Assembly (NCBI RefSeq): GCF_000150955.2
Contig: NW_002238036.1
Span: 133,415 to 197,414, forward strand
DNA: 64,000 bases
Origin: Phaeodactylum tricornutum CCAP 1055/1
Lineage: Eukaryota; Bacillariophyta; Bacillariophyceae; Surirellales; Neidiaceae
Direction of reading: 5' to 3'
The notes below the pieces were generated by a model. It saw only the letters and a list, made by a program, of their open reading frames with translations. It was not told the origin of the DNA and ran no database searches. The translations under genes were made by a program, and so were the position numbers. Of the stretch, positions 32,104 to 41,980 are shown piece by piece (positions within the stretch are counted from its first letter, which is position 1; every line of letters starts with the position of its first letter).

Positions 32104-32691
32104 ATGCCGCGTAGTGGTAGCAATAGTAACAGTAGTAGCAGTCGCGGTGACACTCCCGCTCCGGTACTGGTGGAGGACTCACGGAACTTGTCGTGGAAGC
32201 AGAACAATGTGGGTTCCAAGCTCCTGCAGAAGATGGGTTGGAAGGATGGTCAAGCCGTGGGGAAACGGCAACGAAGCGACGGAGCAACCGTGACGACGGA
32301 AGGATTGCGGATCCAGAAACGAGCAAATGGATTGGGCCTGGGAGCCTCGTCGGTTCCTGGAGGCATCTTCCAGGGCAGTTCACACCACGAACACTTTTCC
32401 ACGATTTTGGCGACTTTGAAATCCGCACACGCCGGTAGCACTCCAGCGTCCCAGACGGACACCCAAAAGAAACGCCGGAAAACGAAAGTTCCCACCTTGC
32501 CCACCAACAAAACGACTCACCACAAAGTACGGCAAGCCAAGTTTCAAACCAAGACGGCGGATGATATGAAGTGTATATTTGGACACGTTGCGGGCGGTGC
32601 CGACTTTCCCGTCATTGCGGCCGAGGGGTCGTCGACAAGGAAGGCGAAGAAAGATTCTTTGCGGAAAAAGAAGAAAAAGGAGGTCGAGTAG
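32104..32691 (+). CDS. G-patch domain protein, PINX1-like
   Basis: 195 residues from the Met at 32104. A G-patch occupies about residues 28-80: VGSKLLQKMGWKDGQAVGKR, then GLRIQKRANGLGLGAS. That spacing resembles PINX1/Gno1-type G-patch proteins, which activate DEAH helicases in ribosome and snoRNA processing. A Lys/Arg-rich C-terminus (KKRRKTK, KDSLRKKKKKEVE) suggests nuclear or nucleolar localisation. The frame is open to 31576, so the start could be further upstream. It converges tightly on the Prp38 gene, with 34 bp between stop codons. Confidence 0.7.
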   Translation: MPRSGSNSNSSSSRGDTPAPVLVEDSRNLSWKQNNVGSKLLQKMGWKDGQAVGKRQRSDGATVTTEGLRIQKRANGLGLGASSVPGGIFQGSSHHEHFSTILATLKSAHAGSTPASQTDTQKKRRKTKVPTLPTNKTTHHKVRQAKFQTKTADDMKCIFGHVAGGADFPVIAAEGSSTRKAKKDSLRKKKKKEVE

Positions 32692-32725
32692 AACAATGAA
32701 ATCCTCTTACTGTAAGATAGTCTAA

Positions 32726-33640
32726 TTATTCCTTTAATGGCTTGAGACCAAGCTTGGCTCTTTGTTCGTTCCAATACTCGTCCGATCCCTCACCAACTGG
32801 ACCCGATGCAGCGAAAGGTGCTGCGGATGATACACTTGCATTGGTGCCGCTGCTTTTTTTGAACAGATTGTCGTAGTTTCGTGGCTTCTTTTTTGGTCGC
32901 TTCTCCTTGCTCCCTTCCCGGACGGTACCAGCCTCGTTCTCTTCCGAATGCGGTAATTCCTGTTTGGGCTGTGCCATTTCCCCTTGTCCCCCTTTGGCTC
33001 GTCTCCGTTCCCAGAGTTCCATGGCGAGCGGATTATTCTCTACCAGTGCCTTGTGTTTCAAATACGCAATCGGACCGCCGTATTCCATGAGGACATCTTT
33101 CAGCGCTGTTGGTCGGGGCCCTTCCTCCAGATAACCAGCTTCTTGCAAAGACCGTCGGGACGGCAATCGCGGCAAGGACAGGTTCAGTATCCGCGGTTCG
33201 GTCAAACATTCGTGAATAAAATCGTCCACGTGCTTCAAACCCCAGCACGGTGGTGTCCATACCCGTAATTTCCGTCGGTCACGATACAGTGGCTCGAGTC
33301 TTTCGTAGATTTCCGTGGGACGGCCCGTCAAGCGCAGGTACAAACAGCCGAGGACCCGCGTGTATTTGAAATCCTCCTGGTCAACAAAGGTTTCGGTCAC
33401 GAGCTCTGTTTCGGGATGCAGCTGCAGTAGCTTGAGACACAACGCCAGAAAGTGGGCGGGGAGAGCGCCGATGCACTGCAGCGACGTCGATTTTTCCAAC
33501 ACGTCCGCCACGGTCAAGCCGAAACATTCCTCTTTCCAAAACCGCGAATCGTAGATCTTTTGCCGCGTAATGTATTCCAACAAGTTCTGGGGATCACTCC
33601 CCGATACGCTGCTAATGAGAGGGTCGGTTCGATTCGCCAT
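32726..33640 (-). CDS. Pre-mRNA splicing factor Prp38
   Basis: Single exon of 304 residues. The Prp38 domain fills the first 180 residues: NLLEYITRQKIYDSRFWKEE at the start, then VDQEDFKYTRVLGCLYLRL and VDDFIHECLTEPRILNLSLPRLPSR (each read in part). Prp38 is a U4/U6.U5 tri-snRNP-associated factor needed for spliceosome activation. The C-terminal 100 residues are charged and Lys-rich (KEKRPKKKPRNYDNLFKK) and end KLGLKPLKE, as in many Prp38 proteins. The gene itself has no intron. Confidence 0.93.
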   Translation of the reverse strand: MANRTDPLISSVSGSDPQNLLEYITRQKIYDSRFWKEECFGLTVADVLEKSTSLQCIGALPAHFLALCLKLLQLHPETELVTETFVDQEDFKYTRVLGCLYLRLTGRPTEIYERLEPLYRDRRKLRVWTPPCWGLKHVDDFIHECLTEPRILNLSLPRLPSRRSLQEAGYLEEGPRPTALKDVLMEYGGPIAYLKHKALVENNPLAMELWERRRAKGGQGEMAQPKQELPHSEENEAGTVREGSKEKRPKKKPRNYDNLFKKSSGTNASVSSAAPFAASGPVGEGSDEYWNEQRAKLGLKPLKE

Positions 33641-33992
33641 GATGTGAAGTATTATTATACATTGACCGATGAAGTGGCATCAAACGCTCGACGGTTTCTG
33701 GAAATTGCGGACCGTGCGATGACAGAGAATCGCTCGCGTCGGAAGGTCCGAACTCGGAGTTACAGGTTTGGCATCGTTTGACCCTAACGGAAACCCTGGA
33801 TCCACAAGGTACCCTTGTCAAAACAATGCCTGTCGTGGCGGACAGGGAGCGGTATCGTAACGTAGGTATATTCCCGATAGTATCTCATTGGATATACCGG
33901 TATGAGCAACACAGACAGACTACTTTTGCGCAATTCTAGTTATATAGATAGTATTTCCGCTATTGCATAGAAGCCTTTTTTGATTGTTCTAG
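33641..33992. other. Short intergenic region
   Basis: 352 bp between Prp38 and the nucleolin-like gene, both minus strand. Nothing recognisable. Confidence 0.5.
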
Positions 33993-35492
33993 TCAAACGT
34001 GATCTTGCTGCCTTTGAATTCTGCAATGGCACCGTTCTTCTTGACTCCCGGTCCGCTTCCGCCCGCCTCGACCCCGACCCCCGCGCCCTTCACGGCCACC
34101 GCCGAAACCGCCTCGACCACGACCGCCACCGCCAAAGCCTCCTCGTCCACGACCTCCGCCGCCAAAGCTTCCGCGATCTCCGCCACGACCACGGCCGCGA
34201 CCACCACCACCACCACCACCAAAACTCTCGCGGCCTGGTGCGCTGTTCCGCTTGTCGTTGGCAAAATCAACGCGAACCGGGCGTCCGAGAATTTCCGTAC
34301 CGGCCATTTCGATGGCCTTGTCGGTCGATTCGGTCGCAACGAACTCAATGTGTCCAAAACCTTTGAAATCTCCAGTCTCCCGGTCCGTAGCGAACCGCAC
34401 CTGGCTAATCTCGCCGCAGTCGGCAAAGGACTGTTTAATGGTATCTTCGTCCACATCCCAGGCCAAGTTGCCGATAAAGACCGTGACACATCCTTCTTCC
34501 TTTTGCGAAGGTTGACGTGGCGACAAGATAGGTTTTGGCGACGAGAACTTAATTGACAACCAACGTCCCTGGAAATCGCCACCGTTCATTTCGATCGCAG
34601 CGGCAGCAGCTTCCGCTGTGCCAAAGGTAATAACTGCCGTACCCGAAGACCGACCATCATCCATGAGGGGCAATTCCAGGGTGGTGACTTCACCGCAGGC
34701 GGCAAAGTGATCCCGGATTTCGTCTTCGGCGGCGCGCCACGGAAGACCACGCACGTAAACCGTGGTGCCGCTCGAGTCGTCTCCCGTAGAGGAGGACGCG
34801 ACGGCGGCACGCTTTAGCGGTGGCTCTATGGCCGTGACCGGTTCCTTGCGCTTTTTCGATACCGGGGCTTCTTCCTTTTTCTCTTCTTCTTCTTCTGAGT
34901 CGCTATCTGAGGATGATTCGCTGTCCGAAGAAGATGCACTGCCCGATTCTTCCTTCTTGGAATTCTTCACGGCGGGAGCGGGTGCTGACTTCTTTTCGTC
35001 GTCCGATTCGCTCTCCGAGTCCGAAGAATCACTACTCTCCGATTCGTCCTTTTTAGCTACCTCTTTCTTGGCAGCCTCCTTCTTGACTTCCGGTTTGGAA
35101 ACTTCTTCTTCTTCGTCCGATGACTCGCTTTCCGAAGACGAAGAGTCTTCCTTTTTAGCCACAGCAGTCTTCTTGGCAGTGGGTTTGGCGTCTTCTTCCT
35201 CCGAGTCGCTGCCACTGTCACTATCGCTGGAGTCGCCGCCTTTCGCTTGCTTCTTGATGTCCCCCTTCTTCGTTTCAACCTGCATCTTATCGTCGTTGTC
35301 CTCGGACTCGGACGAGCTCGACGATGTCGTCGAACTGCTGCTCGTTTCGGCGACCTGAGTCTCTGCCGTCGTCAACTCCTTGACTTCTTGCGCCAGCTTG
35401 ATGGCCAGCTCGGCAGCTTTCTTGGCTTCCGCTGCCGCCTTTTCCGCTGCTGCCGTCTTGGCCGATAACGATTTCTTTGATTTAACTTTCAT
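33993..35492 (-). CDS. Nucleolin-like RNA-binding protein, possible C-terminal frameshift
   Basis: The Met at 35492 (MKVKSKKSLSAK) is preferred to one 51 bp upstream. In order: an Ala/Lys/Glu-rich helix; serial acidic Ser/Asp/Glu blocks separated by basic KKE stretches; a PLKRAAV nuclear-signal-like site; RRM1 (VYVRGL ... SGTAVITF); RRM2 (VFIGNL ... KGFGHIEF); and a Gly/Arg-rich GAR tail. This is the nucleolin/Nsr1/FIB-associated layout for pre-rRNA processing in the nucleolus. After the GAR box this frame ends in an odd Cys/His/Gln tail. The next frame, entered at a G-rich run near 34060, reads NGAIAEFKGSKITFD then stops at 33989, which looks more like a natural C-terminus. A 1-base indel, a sequencing error or an unrecognised splice could explain it. 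Confidence 0.88.
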   Translation of the reverse strand: MKVKSKKSLSAKTAAAEKAAAEAKKAAELAIKLAQEVKELTTAETQVAETSSSSTTSSSSSESEDNDDKMQVETKKGDIKKQAKGGDSSDSDSGSDSEEEDAKPTAKKTAVAKKEDSSSSESESSDEEEEVSKPEVKKEAAKKEVAKKDESESSDSSDSESESDDEKKSAPAPAVKNSKKEESGSASSSDSESSSDSDSEEEEEKKEEAPVSKKRKEPVTAIEPPLKRAAVASSSTGDDSSGTTVYVRGLPWRAAEDEIRDHFAACGEVTTLELPLMDDGRSSGTAVITFGTAEAAAAAIEMNGGDFQGRWLSIKFSSPKPILSPRQPSQKEEGCVTVFIGNLAWDVDEDTIKQSFADCGEISQVRFATDRETGDFKGFGHIEFVATESTDKAIEMAGTEILGRPVRVDFANDKRNSAPGRESFGGGGGGGRGRGRGGDRGSFGGGGRGRGGFGGGGRGRGGFGGGREGRGGRGRGGRKRTGSQEERCHCRIQRQQDHV

Positions 35493-35857
35493 ACTGTGCG
35501 TCCGTTTTGTCTTGTTACGTTGTCCTTCTTGATATGCATGCACAATAATGAATGGGCTGGATTGTTCGCTGTGAAGCCAAAAGATGAAGAGGGGATCTTT
35601 GGAGTTTCGAATCGAAAAACTGTTGGCTGCTGTCGAGACTCAGAGACGGGAGAAAGACAGACACGGAGGGAAAGTCTGCTTTCGCGGGAACGGGTTCCTA
35701 CGGGACCTCCCAAACCTCACGAATGGGACTAGCGTAGGGCTAGGTTGTCGAGACAAATGATACGGTAGAACTACCTACCTACCTACCTACCTCTCTATAG
35801 GCCAAAAATAGGTTCTTTAGGTGTGTACACGCTACCTTCCGGCGCCTTTGTTCCCTT
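35493..35857. other. Short intergenic region with (CTAC)n
   Basis: 365 bp between the nucleolin-like start and the fucokinase stop. It holds a CTAC microsatellite at 35771-35793 and no gene. Confidence 0.5.
35771..35793. repeat. (CTAC)n microsatellite
   Basis: About six CTAC units, the same tetranucleotide family as at 23003-23026 on the other strand. Confidence 0.9.
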
Positions 35858-38800
35858 CTACGAATCGGATACTGTTGTTTGAATGCCGTTCTCGCAAATA
35901 TGGCAATCATACCATTGCAGATCATTGAATGTCACGCCGGGCTGGTCCGCATCCTGTAAAAGTGCTTCCAAACCGTGCTTGTCCCAACCATGCGCAGCTA
36001 GAAGAATCAAAAATCCTCCTCCTCCCGCACCACACAAGGACCCGCCATCGATCGCGTGTTTGGATCGTAAGATACGCAATATCTCGTCCACAACCAAAGG
36101 CTCCACACCGCTATCCGGACCAGCCATGATTTTCTTTTGCTCCCAGTATTCAGAAAGGCAACGACCAAGTGCGACTTCGTCTTCCGACTGCAAGGCCTCA
36201 CGGGCCTGGTTGGACGTCTCAACCAACGCTTGGGAATTGCTGTAAATTTCTGGGGTTCGCAGAGCCCATCGTCGCAAGACCGTTTGTAAAATGTTCTTGG
36301 CCAGTCGAGTTTTTCCGGTAAAGACGAGAATCAGACGTTGATTCAACTTTACGCGCATGGCGTCCGACAGCGGGATAGGCTGAACGGAAAGAGCGAGCGG
36401 AATTGCAGGTGGGCATGTCACTTGCTTGGCGCCACCAAAGAGGCCGTTTACCTGGTCTTGAAAGCCGCCACCGGTAGTCAGACGCTGCTCCAAAACAAGC
36501 ACGGCATCAACGAGTGTAGTTGTTTCGAAACGGATACCGACAACATGACCTATTGCGGATAGTATGCATCCACCGAGAATAGAGCTGGTTCCCATTCCCG
36601 AACCATGTGGTAGCAGCGACATTGCCACTATTTCCAGCCGTACATTGCTTTCACTCCGACAGAATATATTGATCAGGGGCTGCAAATCGCGGTCGTTGTC
36701 CGAAGCGAGGTCGGCAGAGAAAGGAAGCCCATGCATACCAACGCACACTTGAGAAGCGCACAGTCGGACGTCGGGTCCTGGTAGCTTTGAAGATCAGCAA
36801 TTGTTTGGGCTTCACATTGAACAGTTGAGAGTAGCACATTGCTTGTATCGCGACTCTCCGCCATTAGCAATATCCCTTGTCCCCCACGAACAACACGGGC
36901 CTGACACGAAAGAGGCAATTGCCCGTTGACGACTACGGCAATGCCCGTGACGGAACCTCCATTTTCGACGCAAATAGGTGGTGTGTCGCTCCAACCTCCG
37001 GCCAGATCCACTCGAGCCGGAGCCGTCGCCGTAGCCCATCGGTCAAAAATGGGAGGTTGTCGGGGCTGCAAAAGTACGTTCTCCAAATATCTCCTGTGAC
37101 AGACGCACGCCTGGGTCATGATTTGGGCAATACGATCCATTACCATCGTATAACCGCCACAAACGCTATTATGTTTCAATATATCATCACGCTTTTTCAA
37201 GAGCTCATCGACGATTTGAGTCGCCTTGACGTTGTCCTCTCGCGCCACGTGCACCTCGAAGTCTAGCAGTAGCCCCAGTAATTCATTGTCAACGGGCGTG
37301 TCGTTACTGATGATCAGGTTCGAGAGCAAGGTCGAAAAAGTATTTGCGGTACGGGCGACAATATCAAAGTGCCTCTCCCGCAAAGAGTCGCGCAGTACAG
37401 TGTCGAGACCTTGGAAAACGACTTCGAGCTCGTATGAGTTGCGAGCGATTTGGAAAGAATCCACAGCAAATTGAAAGTCCAGACAATCATGTTTTCTGCC
37501 ATGAAGCGTTTGCTGGACTTGATCTAAGAAACAAGCTCGCTGTTGAGGTATTGTCTCCTCAACGAGTGCTCGTCGAAATTCAAATTCTCCTTTGGCATCG
37601 GCCTTGTTGCGTATCTCAGCTAGCGAATAACGGTGTTGCTGCTTCCAAAGACGCATGGCAGATTCGGAAAATGGCTCTTCGTCCAGGAACAACTGTAGCC
37701 AAGAAAATAGATCTGCGTAGGAGTCGCCTGGTTTTATACTAGGATGAAGCCGGGCGTTCCAAACCATTTTGTGGTCAGCTTCTTCATCCCACAAATCACT
37801 TTCCGAAAGACCTGCCCAGGACATGAAGTCTTGCAGGGGTCGCCCGTACAGTCCGTCTAGGCTTTTAATTTTGTCATCTACTCCTAGGACCACCAGAGTA
37901 CAGGCACAGGTATCCGCTTCGTCTTGAGGGACACGGCGGACTTGCTGCACAATGGTATTGTCGGGTATCACCATTGGAAGGCTCCCCACCGATTCCATCG
38001 ACAAGCTGGAGAGGATACAATTGTGGCCGACGTGGATAGAGTCTGATTCGAGTCGACAGTGTTCGATGACAGTGCCTGCTCCAATACGGGAATAAGGCGG
38101 TTGAACAACGCACCTGTCTTGGATAGAGCTGTGCATGATGATTGCGGAAGGATCGATCTGCCCGTAGGGTCCAACCAAAGTGAATGCTTCCAGCCGTCTG
38201 GTCAAAGCCAAAGATGTGCCGAACTCACGACACAATGCCTGCGGAGGCGACATACTGGCAGTCAATGGTTCCGTATTCGAGTGGCAACCATGAGTGTAAA
38301 AATCCAGTAATTCCCGCGTGGTTCCCAAATGCAGGAACCGGCCGGAGGGTATTGTCATTACCGAAAGTCGGCATGAGCGAAAAGATTCTCTGAGTACGGC
38401 GTACGACGGTCCTTGCGTAACTTTGCCGTTATCTAAACGATCGTCCATGGACGCCACCATGGGCAAGGCCTGTAGCAAATCTGTGTACAGGTCAAATCTG
38501 AAGGATGCGTCTTGTGCCTTGATAAGGGCCGATTCTGGCGAATCACCGTCAGCCAAATGCCGGTTCTGCATGGATTGCAGGGTACTCGCGGTGCATCGGG
38601 ATAGCAATTCATCGTCAAAGGCCAATCGACGCAGTATCGTAGCGGTCGTCGGTAGAAAGACAATTACACCGGTGTCGATCCAAGCACAGGCTTGGCCATT
38701 TTGTTTAAATTGACAATGAGCTTGCAAAGTTGATTGCGAAGGTTTTTGCAAGACATCGTGGCAGGGTTCCACCTGGATCACGGGTTCCGAAGATTGGTCG

Positions 38801-39435
38801 GAGGCGCCAGGGACGGCATTTGTTCGCATTGGTGGCAAGACAAAGACTCCGTGATTGCTGGCGGTAGCCAATGGTGCCGGCACCGCCAACCCAAAAACGG
38901 TATCCGCATGGGCCTCCCAGTCAATCGCAAATTTCGAGTCGGGAAGCCGTAGCAGGGTATCGGCGGCGAGTACGACAATTGACCCGTTGGGAATTCCCCG
39001 AAATAAACGTTCACAGATCCGTAACCAAACGTGAACGGGGGTCTGCAAGCGGCACGTCGCGACACCTGGGCTGCCCACGGAACTCATCGTCGGTAGCGAC
39101 GTCCACGCTTTACCCAGAATCATCTGAGTCGGACAGCGACTAGACTCGCCACCAGCATGAATGACTAAAATGGAGCACGCTTCATCATCGACGAGGTTGG
39201 TATGCGCATCGGAATCCCGAGACGCGGAGAAGACAACGTCCAGGGCATTCAAGGTCCCTCCACCACTGCCAACCCTCGTTCCGAGTGGATCGCAGGCGGT
39301 GACTAGCGTGACATTCCGGTATGACTCGCGAACGAATTGTGGTAGTGTACTACTTGCAGCAGCGTCTGCCGCACGCTGGTCTGGAAAGGTTAAGACGACT
39401 CGATCGAACGGAAAAAATGTGGCCTCTGCCGTCAT
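35858..39435 (-). CDS. Bifunctional L-fucokinase / GDP-L-fucose pyrophosphorylase
   Basis: The exons are 39435-36739 and 36679-35858, and the protein has about 1,172 residues. The enzyme phosphorylates L-fucose and transfers GMP to make GDP-L-fucose (the salvage route). The N-terminal pyrophosphorylase half has SGGGTLNALDVV and IHAGGESSRCP, followed by beta-helix-like repeats. The C-terminal GHMP kinase has RVDLAGGWSDTPPI (about residue 811), LPHGSGMGTSSILGG (about 926) and GSLCGAGGGGFLILL. The two frames are joined by a 59-bp GTATGC...TTTGCAG intron, phase 0; the join gives the expected spacing between the CALLKCAL helix and the PHGSG loop. Frame stays open for 19 codons above 39435 without a Met. 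The enzyme is cytosolic and supplies fucose for glycans and extracellular polysaccharide. Confidence 0.93.
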
Positions 39436-39510
39436 TTTCGATCCGCTCGCCAGAGTGCTACCGGTGGTCGCAACGTTTTGGATGAGAAACAAGCAAGTAA
39501 CCTGACAACA

Positions 39511-39958
39511 ATGAAGCTCCTCGTCTCGGTAAGCTTGACTGTGAGTCTGGTGTACTCACTAGCAGTGTAAGCAGCTCTACAGTTGTTGATTAATTGATTG
39601 GAATCTTTTGTTGTACAGAACAAGTATCGCGGATGATCTCATGGTCATTCCGCAACGGATCTTTCCCGAGTTGGGGCGTAACAATAGTGACAGACCAGGC
39701 CGAAAAAATCAGATTTCACAGTCAACAGCTTCTGAAATCCAAGTGCCGTCATTTGTTTTTTCGGGGAAATCGAATGGGAGGGAAAGCCAGATAAAATGTG
39801 TTGTCCGTCCGTGCAGCATTCCAGATTCCTGCTATTGGTTCACAGTATTCCTGGATGTTCCACGAACATCCGCTTTGGAGAAAAGTGACGTCTCCGGTCA
39901 CTCCAAAGTGTTCGAAAGGTCGGGTATCTTTCCTGATCATGCTTTTCACAATTATTGA
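39511..39958 (+). CDS. Candidate spliced small secreted protein
   Basis: The exons are 39511-39566 and 39619-39958, with a 52-bp intron (donor GTAAGC, acceptor TTGTTGTACAG, phase 2), giving 131 residues. The first exon is almost only a signal peptide, MKLLVSVSLTVSLVYSLAV. The mature part has no recognised domain; it holds Cys in CVVRPCSIPDSC. Its start is only 75 bp from the divergent fucokinase start. An alternative is that this is the 5' part of the downstream oxidoreductase gene: a donor at about 39928 (GTATCT) and a strong acceptor (TTTTTTTTACGTTTACAG, ending about 40031) also keep frame. I cannot decide from sequence alone, and the whole model could be chance. Confidence 0.4.
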
Positions 39959-40051
39959 CCTCTCGCTAATCCAAAGATCCCCCACCACACTGGAATACCG
40001 GAATCTACACACAATTTTTTTACGTTTACAGCTAGTAGCCCTCAAGCATCC

Positions 40052-41083
40052 ATGAAGCGCATCGATCTAGTCAAAACTGGCGGTTTCCAGGCCGGCGTCC
40101 ACTTGCGGACGCAGTTCAATGTGCCCGTCCCCGCGCCCAACGCCCATCAAGTGCTTTTACAAGTCAAGGCTTCCGCCGTGAATCCCGTCGACTGGAAAAT
40201 GGCCGAGTATGGATTCTTATTACCCGACCCATTGCCCGCGGCTCTCGGGTGCGACGTGGCGGGAGTTGTAGTCAAGGCGTCCGGTACGCACGCGCATCTC
40301 CTGGGTCAACGTGTGGTGACCTACCTGGGCGCCAACAAGGCACAGTCCACCGTCGACCAGGGTGCATACGTCGAACAAGTTGTCGTAGACGCTGACTTGG
40401 TCGCCGCACTCCCCGACGCCATGTCCTTTGCCGAGGCCACGACTTTTCCTGTCGGAGCCTTAACGGCCGACTTGCTCCTTCGTGAACTCTCCCTCCAAAA
40501 GGGGGATTGGGTGTTGGTCTGGGGGGCATCCTCGTCCGTGGGTTATTTTGCCGTCCAACGGGCGTTGGCTCGGGGGTACCGGGTAATTGCGGTCGCTTCG
40601 GGATCGCACGAAGCGGCCTTGACGGAATTGCACGTGACGGCCTTTGTGGACTACCGCAAGGGCGATGTGGTCGCCCAAATTCTAGCCGTTGGCGGTGACG
40701 AGCCGTTGGTTCTGAATGGTGCGGTGGATTGCATCGGCGGGCCCGATACGTTCGGTACCTGCGCCCAACTGGTCCACGATGCGTTTGGCCCGGGCGATAC
40801 GGATACGCGCACGACGACTTTGGTGGTGAGTACGACTAACTCCATGGGTTTACCGACACCGCCTGGCAACGTGCAGGCGCGTCCGGTGGATCTCGGGACG
40901 GCGTTGGACAAAGCGGAGACGCGGGAATTCGTCCGGACGGCGCTGCCGGAGATTATCCGCGAATGTCGAGCCATGAAAGTACGCTCCGTAGTGGGGCCAA
41001 TGGCGGCCGAGACGGTGCAGGAAGCCTTTCAGGTCAACAAGGACGGGGTGTCGGGTGAAAAAGTGGTGATTGAATGGAATTGA
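40052..41083 (+). CDS. Zinc-independent quinone oxidoreductase-like MDR
   Basis: 343-residue medium-chain dehydrogenase/reductase. It has the GroES-like half (ASAVNPVDWKMAE, ALGCDVAGVV) and the Rossmann half with the NADPH loop VWGASSSVGYFAVQ. The catalytic zinc ligands of alcohol dehydrogenases are not apparent, which fits the quinone-oxidoreductase branch. The family reduces quinones or enones with NADPH; the substrate is not predictable. A strong splice acceptor lies 20 bp before the Met and the frame is open across it, so an upstream exon (see 39511-39958) may add an N-terminal extension. GC is high compared with the flanking DNA. Confidence 0.85.
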   Translation: MKRIDLVKTGGFQAGVHLRTQFNVPVPAPNAHQVLLQVKASAVNPVDWKMAEYGFLLPDPLPAALGCDVAGVVVKASGTHAHLLGQRVVTYLGANKAQSTVDQGAYVEQVVVDADLVAALPDAMSFAEATTFPVGALTADLLLRELSLQKGDWVLVWGASSSVGYFAVQRALARGYRVIAVASGSHEAALTELHVTAFVDYRKGDVVAQILAVGGDEPLVLNGAVDCIGGPDTFGTCAQLVHDAFGPGDTDTRTTTLVVSTTNSMGLPTPPGNVQARPVDLGTALDKAETREFVRTALPEIIRECRAMKVRSVVGPMAAETVQEAFQVNKDGVSGEKVVIEWN

Positions 41084-41980
41084 GAAGACTAGGAGCGCGA
41101 CGACTTCTTGAGACAATCCTTAGTAGTTAACGGTAGATATTTTTTCTTACATTAGCTTACTGTTAATGGGTTCGGGAAGGACTTTCGTGTTGCTTCTAGT
41201 GAGAGAGAGAGTAGTAGTAGGTCCGTAACGTTGGTACTGGAGCGGCGGGGGATGGTTTATTCGTGGGGCATCCACTTCGTATATTATTTTGTAGATTTGC
41301 CCAAAAACTGGAGACCGGTACTAATACTATTATGGTATGTGCCACCTCGATCTAAAAGAATGAGTACCACAGCAGGTCAGTCAATATTGTATGGTATGGT
41401 ATGATATGTTCTCCGCCCAATCGATTTCCATCGTCCACGTCACGTCAGATTCTAAAGGATCCGGTACCCGAACCCATTTGAATCTCCTACGAGCCGTACT
41501 ACCTATTTGTTAGCACGTACCGTGACATACCAAACGAACGTCGCTCTAGCTAGAGACGGACAGGCACGGACTGTGAGGCACAAACGGCCCTATCGTGCAA
41601 ACATACCCCGACATTGTGAAACCGATTTCGTCTTTCCCAAAAAGACCCTCGCAGAGTAGGGAGAGGTATATTCGTATTTGTATTTGTACTCGTACTCGTA
41701 CTCGTTCACTGAACGACACCGAGAACAACGACTCTGACTTACCCCGGTCTCGCTTGGACATTCAATCCTTGCCTTGGGTGAGACACGCAGGATCATCCAT
41801 CCTTCCATCGTTGCTTACAGTTGATTACTCGATTGGTACGCCTTATTGCGGAGCATCGTTGTTGTCTGTGGCGCTGTAAAGTTCGTGGATCCGCGGCGGG
41901 GAGAACCGATCGTTGCGTCTCACCGGATCTAACGTACACGAGGATCCGGGAAGTGTCGTTCCATCCCGAACGTTCCCAAG
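41084..41980. other. Intergenic region with short simple repeats
   Basis: About 0.9 kb. It holds (TATGG)n-like sequence near 41387-41409 and a (TACTCG)n tract near 41682-41706. No gene or RNA recognised. Confidence 0.5.

Noticed and set aside
34762-35358. 198-codon plus-strand frame opposite the nucleolin-like gene
   Set aside because: It is the antisense of the acidic Ser/Asp/Glu repeat, which is depleted of stops on the other strand; the nucleolin domains are on the minus strand.
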